The notes beneath the pieces were generated by a model. The model saw only the letters and a list, made by a program, of their open reading frames with translations, did not search any database and was not told the DNA's origin. The position numbers were made by a program, and so were the translations under genes. DNA of 64,000 bases. Origin: Pseudomonas sp. JQ170C (GTDB taxonomy: Bacteria; Pseudomonadota; Gammaproteobacteria; Pseudomonadales; Pseudomonadaceae). Shown piece after piece: positions 8,239 through 16,519 of the stretch (position 1 is its first letter; each line of letters begins with the position of its first letter). Location of the stretch: assembly GCF_035581345.1 (NCBI RefSeq), contig NZ_CP141608.1, positions 3,378,501 through 3,442,500 on the forward strand, read 5' to 3'.

Positions 8239-9354
8239 CTACATCAGTTTGGCAAACGTCTGCAGATGGTGATCATCATCACCAAACTGCCGCGCCACCA
8301 TCAACAAGTGCTTGGCATGATGCGACAGCATGTACTCCCAGGTAAGCCCGATACCGCCATGCAGCTGGATACCCTGGTCCGCCACAAAACGGCTGGCCCG
8401 ACTGACGATGAACTTGGCCGCCGCCAGCGTACGGCTGCGCGCGTCGCTCTCAGGTTGGTCGGCCACGCACGCAGCAAGCAACGCCATTGAAGTGGCCTGG
8501 TCCAGCTCGATATGCATATCCACCATTCGATGCTGCAACACCTGAAACGTGCCGATCGGCTGACCGAACTGCCGGCGCGTCTTCAGGTAGTCCAGGGTCA
8601 ACGCACAGGCCGCCTCCATGCTCCCCACCGCTTCGGCACACTGCGCCGCAATCGCCCGCCCCTGCTGGTAACGCAGTGCCGCCAGCGCACCACCCGGCTC
8701 ACCCAGCAGCGCGCCCGCCTCGACAAACGCCTCCTGCAGATAAAGCTCACACGCCATGCGCCCATCAAAGGTTGCAAACGACCGCCGGCCAACACCCGGA
8801 GCGTGCGGATCAAGCAGGAACAGGCTGATCCCCTCGCGACTGCGCGCCGACACCACGATCAGCCCCGCACTCTGCCCGCCCACCACCACCGACTTGCGCC
8901 CGTCGAGCGTCCAGCCGCCTTCAACCGGCGTTGCCACGGTGTGCACATCGTGCAGTTGGTAGTGGCTCTGGGGCTCCTCAAGGGCAACGGCCAACTGCAG
9001 GCGGGCGCTACCCACTTGTGGCAACAACGCCTGCTTCTGCGCCTCGGTTCCCAGTTGGGCCACCAGGCCACCGGCGTAAACCACCGAGTGCATGAAAGGC
9101 TCGAGACAAAGCCCCCGCCCCAGCTCGGTCATGATCACGTGGGTATCGACACCGCTGCCGCCGAAGCCGCCATAGGCTTCGGCGAAGGGGACGGCGCACA
9201 GGCCAAGCTCGCCCAACTGCTGCATGAACGCCGTGCTGAAGCCGCACGCACTGTCGCGAGCCTGTTCGCGCTGTGCAAAACCATAGGTGTCCCGCACCAG
9301 GCGCGCGGCGGTGTCCTGCAGCATCAGCTGCTCTTGAGTCAGTTTGAAATCCAT
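8239..9354 (-). CDS. Acyl-CoA dehydrogenase family protein, probable small subunit of a heteromeric pair
   Basis: 371-residue protein with the acyl-CoA dehydrogenase fold: N-terminal helical region, central beta domain and C-terminal FAD-binding helices containing QLHGGIGLTWEY. Its C-terminus departs from active homomeric enzymes: neither the usual Arg-Asp-x-Arg nor the Glu/Gly-Gly-Thr-x-Glu segment is present, and the chain ends soon after HHAKHLLMVARQFGDD. Such degenerate subunits, encoded next to a second full-length family member, are known from the alpha2beta2 acyl-CoA dehydrogenases of steroid side-chain degradation. The partner would be the gene at 9367. ATG at 9354 is preferred over TTG at 9360; AAGG lies upstream. 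It is the last gene of the unit starting at 13084. Confidence 0.8.
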   Translation of the reverse strand: MDFKLTQEQLMLQDTAARLVRDTYGFAQREQARDSACGFSTAFMQQLGELGLCAVPFAEAYGGFGGSGVDTHVIMTELGRGLCLEPFMHSVVYAGGLVAQLGTEAQKQALLPQVGSARLQLAVALEEPQSHYQLHDVHTVATPVEGGWTLDGRKSVVVGGQSAGLIVVSARSREGISLFLLDPHAPGVGRRSFATFDGRMACELYLQEAFVEAGALLGEPGGALAALRYQQGRAIAAQCAEAVGSMEAACALTLDYLKTRRQFGQPIGTFQVLQHRMVDMHIELDQATSMALLAACVADQPESDARSRTLAAAKFIVSRASRFVADQGIQLHGGIGLTWEYMLSHHAKHLLMVARQFGDDDHHLQTFAKLM

Positions 9355-9366
9355 GAGCAAGGCGCC

Positions 9367-10563
9367 TTAGAGTTCGAGGATCATTTTCGCGATGATGTTT
9401 TTCTGGATTTCGTTGGCGCCGCCGTAGATCGAAGCCTTGCGCGCATCCAGGTACTGATAGGTGGCTGCACTGCTGTACGCGGTGTACAGCAACGGCTCAT
9501 CGCCATAGCCCAGCTCGTCCTCGATGAACGGCATGGCATAAGGGCCCACCGCCTTGCTCATCAGGTAGGTGATGGCCTGGCGGATTTCCGTGCCCTTGAT
9601 TTTCAGAAACGAGCTTTGCGCCCCCGGTGCAGCGCCATCCTGCGCGGCGGCCAGGGTGCGCAGGTTGGTCATTTCGGCGGCGATCAACTGCATCTCGACT
9701 TCGGCGACCTGGGCACGGAACAACGGCTCCTCGATCAACGGGCGGCCGTCGCGCAGCTCGTGAGTGGCGATGTGCTTGAGGCGGCCAAGCAGCGCCTTGT
9801 TCTGGGCAATGCCTCCGATACTGGTGCGCTCGTGGGTCAGCAGGTACTTGGCGCAGGTCCAGCCGTCGTTCTCCTGCCCGACCAGGTTGGCCACCGGCAC
9901 GCGCACATCGTCGAAAAACACTTCGTTGACCTCATGCTCGCCATCAAGGGTGATGATCGGCCGCACGGTGATGCCCGGAGTTTTCATGTCGATCAGCAGG
10001 AACGAAATACCCCGCTGCTGGCGCGCCTCGGGGTCGGTGCGCACCAGACAGAACATCCAGTCGGCGTAGTGGGCCAGGGTGATCCAGGTTTTCTGGCCGT
10101 TGACCCGGTAGACATCGCCGTCACGGGTTGCCCGGGTTTTCAACGACGACAGGTCCGAGCCAGCATCCGGTTCCGAGTAGCCCTGGCACCACCAGTCTTC
10201 GCAGCTCAGGATGCGCGGCAAGAAGCGCGCCTTCTGCTCGGCGGTACCGAACTTGATGATCACCGGGGCGACCATTTTCAGCCCGAACGACACCACTTTC
10301 GGTGCCCCGGCAGCAAAACACTCTTCATCGAAAATGTGCTTTTGCACGGCGCTCCAGCCGGTGCCGCCCACCTCCACCGGCCAGCCCGGTGCCAACCAGC
10401 CCTGCTGGTTGAGGATCTGCATCCACTGCACCTGATGCGCCTTGCTCAGGCGCTTGCCCTGATTGATCCGGTCCGACAGCTCGGCGGGCAGCCGGTCACG
10501 CAGAAAGCCCCGCACCTGCTCACGAAAAGCCTGCTCGGGCGCTGTGTATTCAATGTCCATCAT
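9367..10563 (-). CDS. Acyl-CoA dehydrogenase
   Basis: 398-residue flavoenzyme for alpha,beta-dehydrogenation of an acyl-CoA, passing electrons to ETF. Visible are the substrate/FAD segment GYSEPDAGSDLSSLKTRATRDGD (about 150-170), the middle beta domain and the C-terminal IYGGANEIQKNIIAKMI. In the latter Gly occupies the place where MCAD-type enzymes have the catalytic Glu, so the base must lie elsewhere, as in long-chain or isovaleryl types. It lies 12 bases upstream of the degenerate family member at 8239, with which it may form a heterotetramer. The start is one of two consecutive ATG codons (10563 or 10560). Confidence 0.88.
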   Translation of the reverse strand: MMDIEYTAPEQAFREQVRGFLRDRLPAELSDRINQGKRLSKAHQVQWMQILNQQGWLAPGWPVEVGGTGWSAVQKHIFDEECFAAGAPKVVSFGLKMVAPVIIKFGTAEQKARFLPRILSCEDWWCQGYSEPDAGSDLSSLKTRATRDGDVYRVNGQKTWITLAHYADWMFCLVRTDPEARQQRGISFLLIDMKTPGITVRPIITLDGEHEVNEVFFDDVRVPVANLVGQENDGWTCAKYLLTHERTSIGGIAQNKALLGRLKHIATHELRDGRPLIEEPLFRAQVAEVEMQLIAAEMTNLRTLAAAQDGAAPGAQSSFLKIKGTEIRQAITYLMSKAVGPYAMPFIEDELGYGDEPLLYTAYSSAATYQYLDARKASIYGGANEIQKNIIAKMILEL

Positions 10564-10616
10564 TGCACTCCATCAGCCGGTTAGCTGCCCGAGGGCAGCA
10601 GGTTCATGCCCGCGCC

Positions 10617-11702
10617 TTACGCGTCGAACAGAATTACCGAGCGGGCCAGCTCGCCACGGCGCAGTTCGTCGAAGGCCTCGTTGATCTGGTCCAGGCGGAT
10701 GCGCTGGGAAATCATCTGGTCGAGCTTGAGCTTGCCGGCCATGTAGAAGTCCACCAGACGTGGCATGTCCACCGGGAAGCGGTTGGAGCCCATCAGCGAG
10801 CCCTGCAGACGCCGCTCGTGCAGCAGTTGCAGCGGGTCCACTTCGATTTTCAGGCCCGGCTTGAGCATGCCGATCACCGTGGCGGTACCGCCGCGGGCCA
10901 GCATGGCGAAGGCCTGCTCGACAGTTTGTTTGAGGCCGATGCACTCGAAGGCGTGGTGTACACCGCCACGGGTCAGTTCCAGCACCTGCTTGGCGGCATT
11001 GCCGTCCTTGGCGTTGATCACATCGGTGGCGCCGAACTGGCGGGCCAGCTCCAGCTTGGAGTCGAGCATGTCGATGGCAATGATCCGCCCTGCCCCCGCC
11101 AGCGCAGCGCCATTGATGGCCGCAAGGCCAATGCCGCCACAGCCGATCACGGCCACGGTTTCACCCGGGCGTACCTTGGCGGTGTTGAACACTGCGCCCG
11201 TGCCGGTGGTGACCGCGCAGCCGAGCAACGCAGCGCGGTCCAGCGGCATGTCACGCCGGATCGCCACGCAGGCGTTCTCATGCACCAGCATCTGCTCGGC
11301 AAAGCCGGACAGGTTGACGAATTGCGGGATCGGCTTTTGCACGTAGGTCAGGCGCGACTCTTCGTCTGCGCCGCGTTTGGTTTCCGGGGAAACACAGCGG
11401 GCCAGGTGGCCGGTGACACAGTGCTCGCAGTGGCCGCAGAACACCGTGAGGCACGTCACCACGTGGTCGCCGGGCTTGACCGAACGCACCTCACTGCCGA
11501 CCTGCTCGACCACCCCGGCCGCTTCATGCCCCAGCACCAGCGGCCCCGGGAACGGAAATGACCCATCAATCACATGCAGGTCTGAATGACACACGCCCAC
11601 GGCCCGGGTGCGGATCAGCACCTCACGGGGGCCCGGTTTGCTGATGCCCACTTCTTCGATAACCAGCGGGGCGCCAACCTGATGGAATACGGCAGCTTTC
11701 AT
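10617..11702 (-). CDS. Zinc-dependent alcohol dehydrogenase (MDR family)
   Basis: 361-residue medium-chain dehydrogenase. Catalytic zinc ligands are Cys38 and His59-Glu60, and the structural zinc site is Cys89, Cys92, Cys95 and Cys103. The NAD(P) fold starts at VAVIGCGGIGLAAINGA, and a following acidic residue in IIAIDM suggests NAD+. It would oxidise a primary alcohol to the aldehyde used by the aldehyde dehydrogenase encoded 29 bases upstream. It shares a unit with two downstream acyl-CoA dehydrogenase genes, so the locus seems built to feed an alcohol into CoA-dependent oxidation. Confidence 0.88.
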   Translation of the reverse strand: MKAAVFHQVGAPLVIEEVGISKPGPREVLIRTRAVGVCHSDLHVIDGSFPFPGPLVLGHEAAGVVEQVGSEVRSVKPGDHVVTCLTVFCGHCEHCVTGHLARCVSPETKRGADEESRLTYVQKPIPQFVNLSGFAEQMLVHENACVAIRRDMPLDRAALLGCAVTTGTGAVFNTAKVRPGETVAVIGCGGIGLAAINGAALAGAGRIIAIDMLDSKLELARQFGATDVINAKDGNAAKQVLELTRGGVHHAFECIGLKQTVEQAFAMLARGGTATVIGMLKPGLKIEVDPLQLLHERRLQGSLMGSNRFPVDMPRLVDFYMAGKLKLDQMISQRIRLDQINEAFDELRRGELARSVILFDA

Positions 11703-11731
11703 GGCAGTTCTCTTGATTGGAAGGTGAAGGT

Positions 11732-13084
11732 TCAGGCCGCCGTCGGCGCGCTACGCAGCACCGCCTTGGCATGGCTGAAGGTGCGGAAGCCGTCGATACC
11801 GTGATAGGCCCCCATACCGCTCTGGCCAACACCGCCGAACGGCAGGCCCTCGGTGCTGGCATGGCTGAGCACGCCATTGAGGGTCACGCCGCCGGAGCAG
11901 GTACGGGTGAGCACCCGGGCTTCCTCTTCGGCGTCATGGCCGAAGTAATAGAGCGCCAGGGGACGTGGGCGGGCGTTGATGAAGGCGATGACCTCGGTGA
12001 TGCTGTGGTAGGGCTTGATCGGCAGCAACGGGCCGAAAATCTCGTCCTGCATCACCTGCAGATCGTTGCCCGGATCGCGCAGCAAGGTCGGCGCGATCTT
12101 GTTCAGCGGCGCCTGGCTCAGGTCCTCGGCCGTGGCGTTGAGTTCGATCAGCTCGACGCCTGCCTCGCGTGCTTCGCTCAGGTAGCCCTGCAGGCGCTCG
12201 ACATGGCGGGTGTTGATGATCGAGGTGTACTCGGGGTTGTCCTTGAGGGTCGGGAAAAATTTCGCGACCACCGCCTTGGCCACGGCAATGAAGGCGTCCA
12301 CCGACTCGTGCGGTACGAACACATAGTCGGGCGCCACACACAGCTGGCCGGCATTGAGCAATTTGCCGATGACCACCTTGGCCACCGCCTCGTTGAAGTC
12401 GGCTGAGCGCGAGAGGATGGCCGGCGATTTGCCACCCAGCTCCAGGGTCACCGGCACCAGGTTTTCGGCGGCCGCGCGCAGTACATGCTTGCCGATGCTG
12501 CTGGCACCGGTGAACAGCAAATGATCGAACGGCTGGCTGCAGAAGGCCTGGCCAACGTCGGCGCCACCGACGACCACGGCGACCTCATCTTCACCATAGA
12601 CCGAGCGGATCAGCCGGGCGATCAGGGCCGAGGTATGCGGGGTGTATTCGGAAGGTTTGATCATCACCCGGTTACCGGCGGCGAGCGCCCCCGCCAGGCC
12701 GCTGAAGACCATGTAGCCCGGGACATTCCAGGCGGTGACGATACCCACCACGCCCAGTGGCTGGTAGTGCACCCAGGCCTGGCCAGCCTTGGCCTGGCGT
12801 GCTTCGGGTTGCATCCAGCGGGCCAGTTCGGCCTTGGTCTGGGTGAGTGTGGCCAGGGGTGAAAGTACCTCGCTGCCCTTGGAAAAGCTCGGGCTGCGGT
12901 GGCCGAAATCGGCGGCCAGGGCGTCGATGATGTCCTGTTCGTGGTTGGCCAGCAGACCGATCGCGCGGTCGATCAGCTCGCAGCGTTGTTCGGCGCTGTA
13001 GGGTTCACTGGCCAGGAAGGCGGCTCGCTGCTTTTCAAGGATCAAACGGATATCGGTGCTGGTTGAATGCTCGATGGCGCTCAT
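11732..13084 (-). CDS. Aldehyde dehydrogenase, coniferyl-aldehyde-dehydrogenase-like
   Basis: 450-residue NAD(P)+-dependent aldehyde dehydrogenase. The catalytic base motif LELGGKSP and the nucleophile in GQLCVAPDY are both present; the Cys-Val-Ala-Pro-Asp-Tyr setting is typical of the coniferyl aldehyde/fatty aldehyde group (short class, about 450-480 residues). The ATG at 13084 has GAGG 7 bases upstream; the longer frame from 13135 lacks comparable support and would run towards the operator palindrome at 13152. As first gene of its unit it carries the shared CCACCCG inverted repeat about 76 bases upstream. It probably turns the aldehyde made by the downstream alcohol dehydrogenase into an acid for CoA ligation. 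Confidence 0.88.
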   Translation of the reverse strand: MSAIEHSTSTDIRLILEKQRAAFLASEPYSAEQRCELIDRAIGLLANHEQDIIDALAADFGHRSPSFSKGSEVLSPLATLTQTKAELARWMQPEARQAKAGQAWVHYQPLGVVGIVTAWNVPGYMVFSGLAGALAAGNRVMIKPSEYTPHTSALIARLIRSVYGEDEVAVVVGGADVGQAFCSQPFDHLLFTGASSIGKHVLRAAAENLVPVTLELGGKSPAILSRSADFNEAVAKVVIGKLLNAGQLCVAPDYVFVPHESVDAFIAVAKAVVAKFFPTLKDNPEYTSIINTRHVERLQGYLSEAREAGVELIELNATAEDLSQAPLNKIAPTLLRDPGNDLQVMQDEIFGPLLPIKPYHSITEVIAFINARPRPLALYYFGHDAEEEARVLTRTCSGGVTLNGVLSHASTEGLPFGGVGQSGMGAYHGIDGFRTFSHAKAVLRSAPTAA

Positions 13085-13151
13085 CACTGCCTCGCTGGTT
13101 ATTGTCAGAGTGCGAATGGCTGCATGGTTGATCATCGGGGCGCGGGTGCCG

Positions 13152-13168
13152 CCACCCGGATCAGGTGG
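13152..13168. promoter_or_regulatory. Copy 1 of the CCACCCG-N3-CGGGTGG inverted repeat, upstream of the aldehyde dehydrogenase unit
   Basis: CCACCCG-GAT-CAGGTGG, one mismatch from a perfect 7-3-7 inverted repeat; the match extends by one base to GCCACC...GGTGGC on the outside. The centre at 13160 is 76 bases from the ATG at 13084 and lies between this gene and the DUF1329 stop at 13210. The same element precedes the other units of the locus, so it is the likely operator of the MalT-like regulator. At the distance where other copies have a -10 box (31 bases from the centre) only a poor AACCAT is present here. Confidence 0.6.
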
Positions 13169-13209
13169 CGGCTACCGGTATGTGCCTTGATCGCTCAGGC
13201 GTTCAGCAG

Positions 13210-14577
13210 TTAACGCACACCGGCATTACGCAGCGCCGACGGGGTGAAGTCGTTGAGCTTGGCGCTGATGCCGTAGGTGGTGGCATGTCGGGACTGGTTG
13301 GTCATGGCCAGGACGTTGTAGCGACCGGCAATCAGGTCGTAGATGCCGAGCATGGCGAAGTTGGGCGAACCGCGTTCGTAGTCGTTCATTGCGTACCCCT
13401 CCGCCACCCGCCACAACTGGCCACGGCCGTCGTAGTGGTCGACCTCGGCCAGTTGCCAGGTGTCTTCGTCGAAGTACATGTCGCGCTTGGCGTAGATGTG
13501 CCGCTGTCCAGGCTTGAGGGTGGCCTGTACATGCCATACCCGGTGCAGTTCATAGCGCGTCAGGTCCTGGTCGATGTGCCCCGGTTTGATGATCTGCTCG
13601 TACTTGAGCTTGGGCGACTGCAGCCGGTAGTTGTTGTAGGGGATGTAGATCTCTTTCTTGCCGATCAACTTCCAGTCGTAGCGGTCCGGGGCGCCGTTCA
13701 TCATGTCGGTGTTGTCGGCGGTGCGCATGCCGTCCGAGCCGTTGCCCGGGCCGTCGTAGGCCACCTGCGGCGCACGCCGAACACGGCGCTGGCCGGCGTT
13801 GTAGACCCAGGCCAGGCGCGGTTCCTTGACCTGGTCGATGGTTTCGTGGATCAGCACCACGCTGCCAGCCATGCGCGACGGTGCGGTGATTTCCTGCTTG
13901 TAGTAGTAGAGGACGTTGTCGCCCTGCCCCGGCTTGATGTCGCTCATCAGCTGTGGAAACGCCAGGGTGTCGTCGTACTCGACGATTGAGTACGAGCCGT
14001 TGGTTTGCGGCGCTGCTTGCGCCGCCTCGCGACTCATGTTGCCGCCGCGGTAGCGGTTGTTGTGGTTCCAGTACACCTCTACCCCGCTCTTGGGGATCGG
14101 GAACGGGTAATAACGGTTCTGCGCGAAGTTCACCAGGCCGTTGCCATCGGGCGTAAGCTCGGTGGTGACGGCGCTTTTCTTGGCAATGTCGTAGATGTTC
14201 TGCGGCGAGGCCGCGCTGCGTTGGGTCTTGTACACCGGAATCCTGTAGCTGTCCGGGTAGCGCTTGAACATCGCCAGCTGGCCGGGGGTAAGTTTGTCCT
14301 TGTACTGCTCGGCAGTGGCGGCCGTAATCACCATCAGCGGTTTGTCACCGGCGAATGGATCACCCAGAAAGCCGTTGTCCAAGGGTGCGGCACCCGGCTT
14401 GAGGCCGCCGGTCCAGGCCGGGATGCTGCCATCGGCGTTGCCCTCCTTCTGGGCGCCCAGCGGTGTCAGGGTGGTGCCCAGTTGCGCGGCTTCCTGGGGC
14501 GAAACAGCGGCCATCACACTGCTTGCCAGCAGCGACAGGCTCAATGCGCCAACGCGCAGAATCAGACGTGCGTTCAT
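13210..14577 (-). CDS. DUF1329 outer-membrane-associated/periplasmic protein
   Basis: 455-residue exported protein of the DUF1329 family (LolA-like fold), with an N-terminal signal peptide of about 22 residues ending in SSVMA. Family members are usually encoded beside a DUF1302 protein, as here, and near lipid or terpenoid catabolic genes or RND exporters. They are thought to handle hydrophobic molecules in the periplasm, but no reaction is known. I chose the ATG at 14575-14577 because it places the signal peptide at the N-terminus. It is the last gene of the unit beginning at 18890 and follows DUF1302 by 26 bases. Confidence 0.85.
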   Translation of the reverse strand: MNARLILRVGALSLSLLASSVMAAVSPQEAAQLGTTLTPLGAQKEGNADGSIPAWTGGLKPGAAPLDNGFLGDPFAGDKPLMVITAATAEQYKDKLTPGQLAMFKRYPDSYRIPVYKTQRSAASPQNIYDIAKKSAVTTELTPDGNGLVNFAQNRYYPFPIPKSGVEVYWNHNNRYRGGNMSREAAQAAPQTNGSYSIVEYDDTLAFPQLMSDIKPGQGDNVLYYYKQEITAPSRMAGSVVLIHETIDQVKEPRLAWVYNAGQRRVRRAPQVAYDGPGNGSDGMRTADNTDMMNGAPDRYDWKLIGKKEIYIPYNNYRLQSPKLKYEQIIKPGHIDQDLTRYELHRVWHVQATLKPGQRHIYAKRDMYFDEDTWQLAEVDHYDGRGQLWRVAEGYAMNDYERGSPNFAMLGIYDLIAGRYNVLAMTNQSRHATTYGISAKLNDFTPSALRNAGVR

Positions 14578-14603
14578 GTTCAGGTTCCTCTGGCAGGGTT
14601 GCA

Positions 14604-16433
14604 TCAGAAACTCACGCCCAGGCTCAGGGCGAGGAAGTCGCGGTCGATGTTGGTGTTGAAGTCGCCACCAAAAAAGTTGGTGTAACTGAGGCTTGCGGTG
14701 TAGGTGTTCTGGTACTCGGCATCCACGCCCACGCTGACCGCCTTGGAGCCTTCATCGAAGTTCGGGCCATAACCCTGCACGTCGTGGGACCAGGCCAGGT
14801 TGGGCGAGAGGTTGATGCCGGCGATCACGTTCTGGTAATCGAGCTTGCCGCGTACGCGATAACCCCAGCTGTTGCTGGTGTAGAAGCCGTCGTCGTTGCA
14901 CTCCTGGGCCGGGTTGCTGGCCGTTGGCGTACCCGCCGCGCTGCCCTGGCAGGTAGCCAGGCCCACAGCCCCCGGCAGTTCACCGGAACCAAACGCCGGG
15001 CTGCGACCAAAACGCAGGTCGCTGCCGTCGGCCTTGCCCAGGCCATTGATGTGGTTGTAACCCACCTCGCCCACCACGGTCAGGCGGCTGGCTCCCAGCA
15101 CCTGGTCGAAGAACTGGGTGGCGGTAACTTGCGCCTGGGTGACCGGCATGCGCTTGTAGCCGTTGACTTCGGCGCCCAGGGTACGGCCGGCAAAACCGGT
15201 GGTGATCAAGGGCGAGGTAGCACCGAAGGTTGCCGATGACAACAGGTCCGCGGTGTTCAGCTGCAGCGGCATGTTCGGCCGGTAGCTGACTTCACCGCCC
15301 AGCGACACACCGCCGACGTTGGTCTGGAAGCTCAGGCCGTAGAGGCGGATGTCTTCGGGGTAGTCGATGAAGTAACGGGCACTGCGCGCCGACGCCACGC
15401 CCCCTGCGGCGTTGCTCATCTGGTTGATGCTCAGGTACGGGTTACGGCTGTGGTAGTTCATGGCGTAGGCACCGAACTCGGTGTCGTTGAACTCGGGCAC
15501 GAACCAGCGCAAGGCCAGGCCGTACTGGCCGCTGTCGCGGGCATCCTTGTCCTTGAGCCGCGGGATGTAGGCATCGTCAAGGCCGGCGGCGATGGCGGCC
15601 AGGCCCCCGGTGTTCTGCGCAGCGCCCGGCGGCAGGTCGAGGCCGGCGATCACCAGGCGGTCGTTGCAGCCCTGTGGCACACCGTCGTTGCCAAAGAAGG
15701 TGCCGCAGTTGTCGACCACCGATTTCTCCCATTCGAGCTGCAGGAACGCTTCGGCGGTGATGTTCTCGGCCAGCCCCTGGGAGACATAGAGCAGGTTGAC
15801 CGGAATCAGGCCCTCCTTCACCTCCGCCCCCGGCCGGCGCAGCGCGGCCACGTCGATGGGGTTGATGCTGTTGATCGAGTTGCCGATGAAGGTGCTTTCA
15901 CCCCAGCTCACCACCTGCTTGCCCAGGCGCACGTTGCCGACCTGATCGCCGATGGAATAGTTGTGGTACACGAAGCTGTCGAGGAACATCGCCCCGGACG
16001 ACTTGGCCGCACGGTCGCGTCCGCTGTCGTCGATGTCGTAGAACGGCCGGCGCTCGTCCATCAGCTCGAAGTCGTACCAGTATTTGCCGCGCACGAAGGC
16101 GCCACTGTCACCGTATTTGAGCTCCAGATCGTGCACGCCCTTGAAGATCTTCGAGAAGGTCTCGCCCCTCTTGAAGTTCAGGCGGTTGTCGTCGGTGGTG
16201 CGCGACGACGACTCACCGGACTTGCCCTGGGAATTGAAGTTGGAGATGAATTTCGCCTCCGGGTCGGTGGTCGACCAGCTGGCACCGATGGACAGCGCCG
16301 AATCGAAACTGCCCTGGATCTCCCCGATGTTGAACTCCACCGCCTGGGCTTGAGGGCCCGCGCAAGTGGCAAACATTACAGCTACGGCCAGCAGACTTGG
16401 CTGGAAGACGCCGCGCATTGTTGTTCTTGTCAT
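14604..16433 (-). CDS. DUF1302 putative outer-membrane protein
   Basis: 609-residue exported protein of the DUF1302 family: a signal peptide of about 31 residues ending AQA, then VEFNIGEIQGSFDSALSIGASW. The rest is rich in alternating polar/aromatic strands and ends in aromatic SLGVSF, as beta-barrel proteins do. With the downstream DUF1329 gene it forms the pair found in several pseudomonads and marine gamma-proteobacteria beside catabolic genes for hydrophobic substrates, so uptake or surface handling of the substrate is a reasonable inference. The ATG at 16431-16433 has GGAGAA 8 bases upstream, which decides against longer frames. Confidence 0.85.
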   Translation of the reverse strand: MTRTTMRGVFQPSLLAVAVMFATCAGPQAQAVEFNIGEIQGSFDSALSIGASWSTTDPEAKFISNFNSQGKSGESSSRTTDDNRLNFKRGETFSKIFKGVHDLELKYGDSGAFVRGKYWYDFELMDERRPFYDIDDSGRDRAAKSSGAMFLDSFVYHNYSIGDQVGNVRLGKQVVSWGESTFIGNSINSINPIDVAALRRPGAEVKEGLIPVNLLYVSQGLAENITAEAFLQLEWEKSVVDNCGTFFGNDGVPQGCNDRLVIAGLDLPPGAAQNTGGLAAIAAGLDDAYIPRLKDKDARDSGQYGLALRWFVPEFNDTEFGAYAMNYHSRNPYLSINQMSNAAGGVASARSARYFIDYPEDIRLYGLSFQTNVGGVSLGGEVSYRPNMPLQLNTADLLSSATFGATSPLITTGFAGRTLGAEVNGYKRMPVTQAQVTATQFFDQVLGASRLTVVGEVGYNHINGLGKADGSDLRFGRSPAFGSGELPGAVGLATCQGSAAGTPTASNPAQECNDDGFYTSNSWGYRVRGKLDYQNVIAGINLSPNLAWSHDVQGYGPNFDEGSKAVSVGVDAEYQNTYTASLSYTNFFGGDFNTNIDRDFLALSLGVSF

Positions 16434-16519
16434 GCGGTTTCTCCGGTTAGGGATTGAGTGGTGCATCCGTGCTGGCAATCGGGTGTGTCCCTGCACCCGG
16501 AGAATTGAGGCGTTACCGG

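Noticed and set aside
16480..16499. CGGGTG (16480-16485) and CACCCG (16494-16499) between the thiolase and DUF1302 genes
   Set aside because: Half-sites resemble the regulon palindrome but are in everted order with an 8-base gap, and lie inside an apparent operon. Probably chance in GC-rich DNA.
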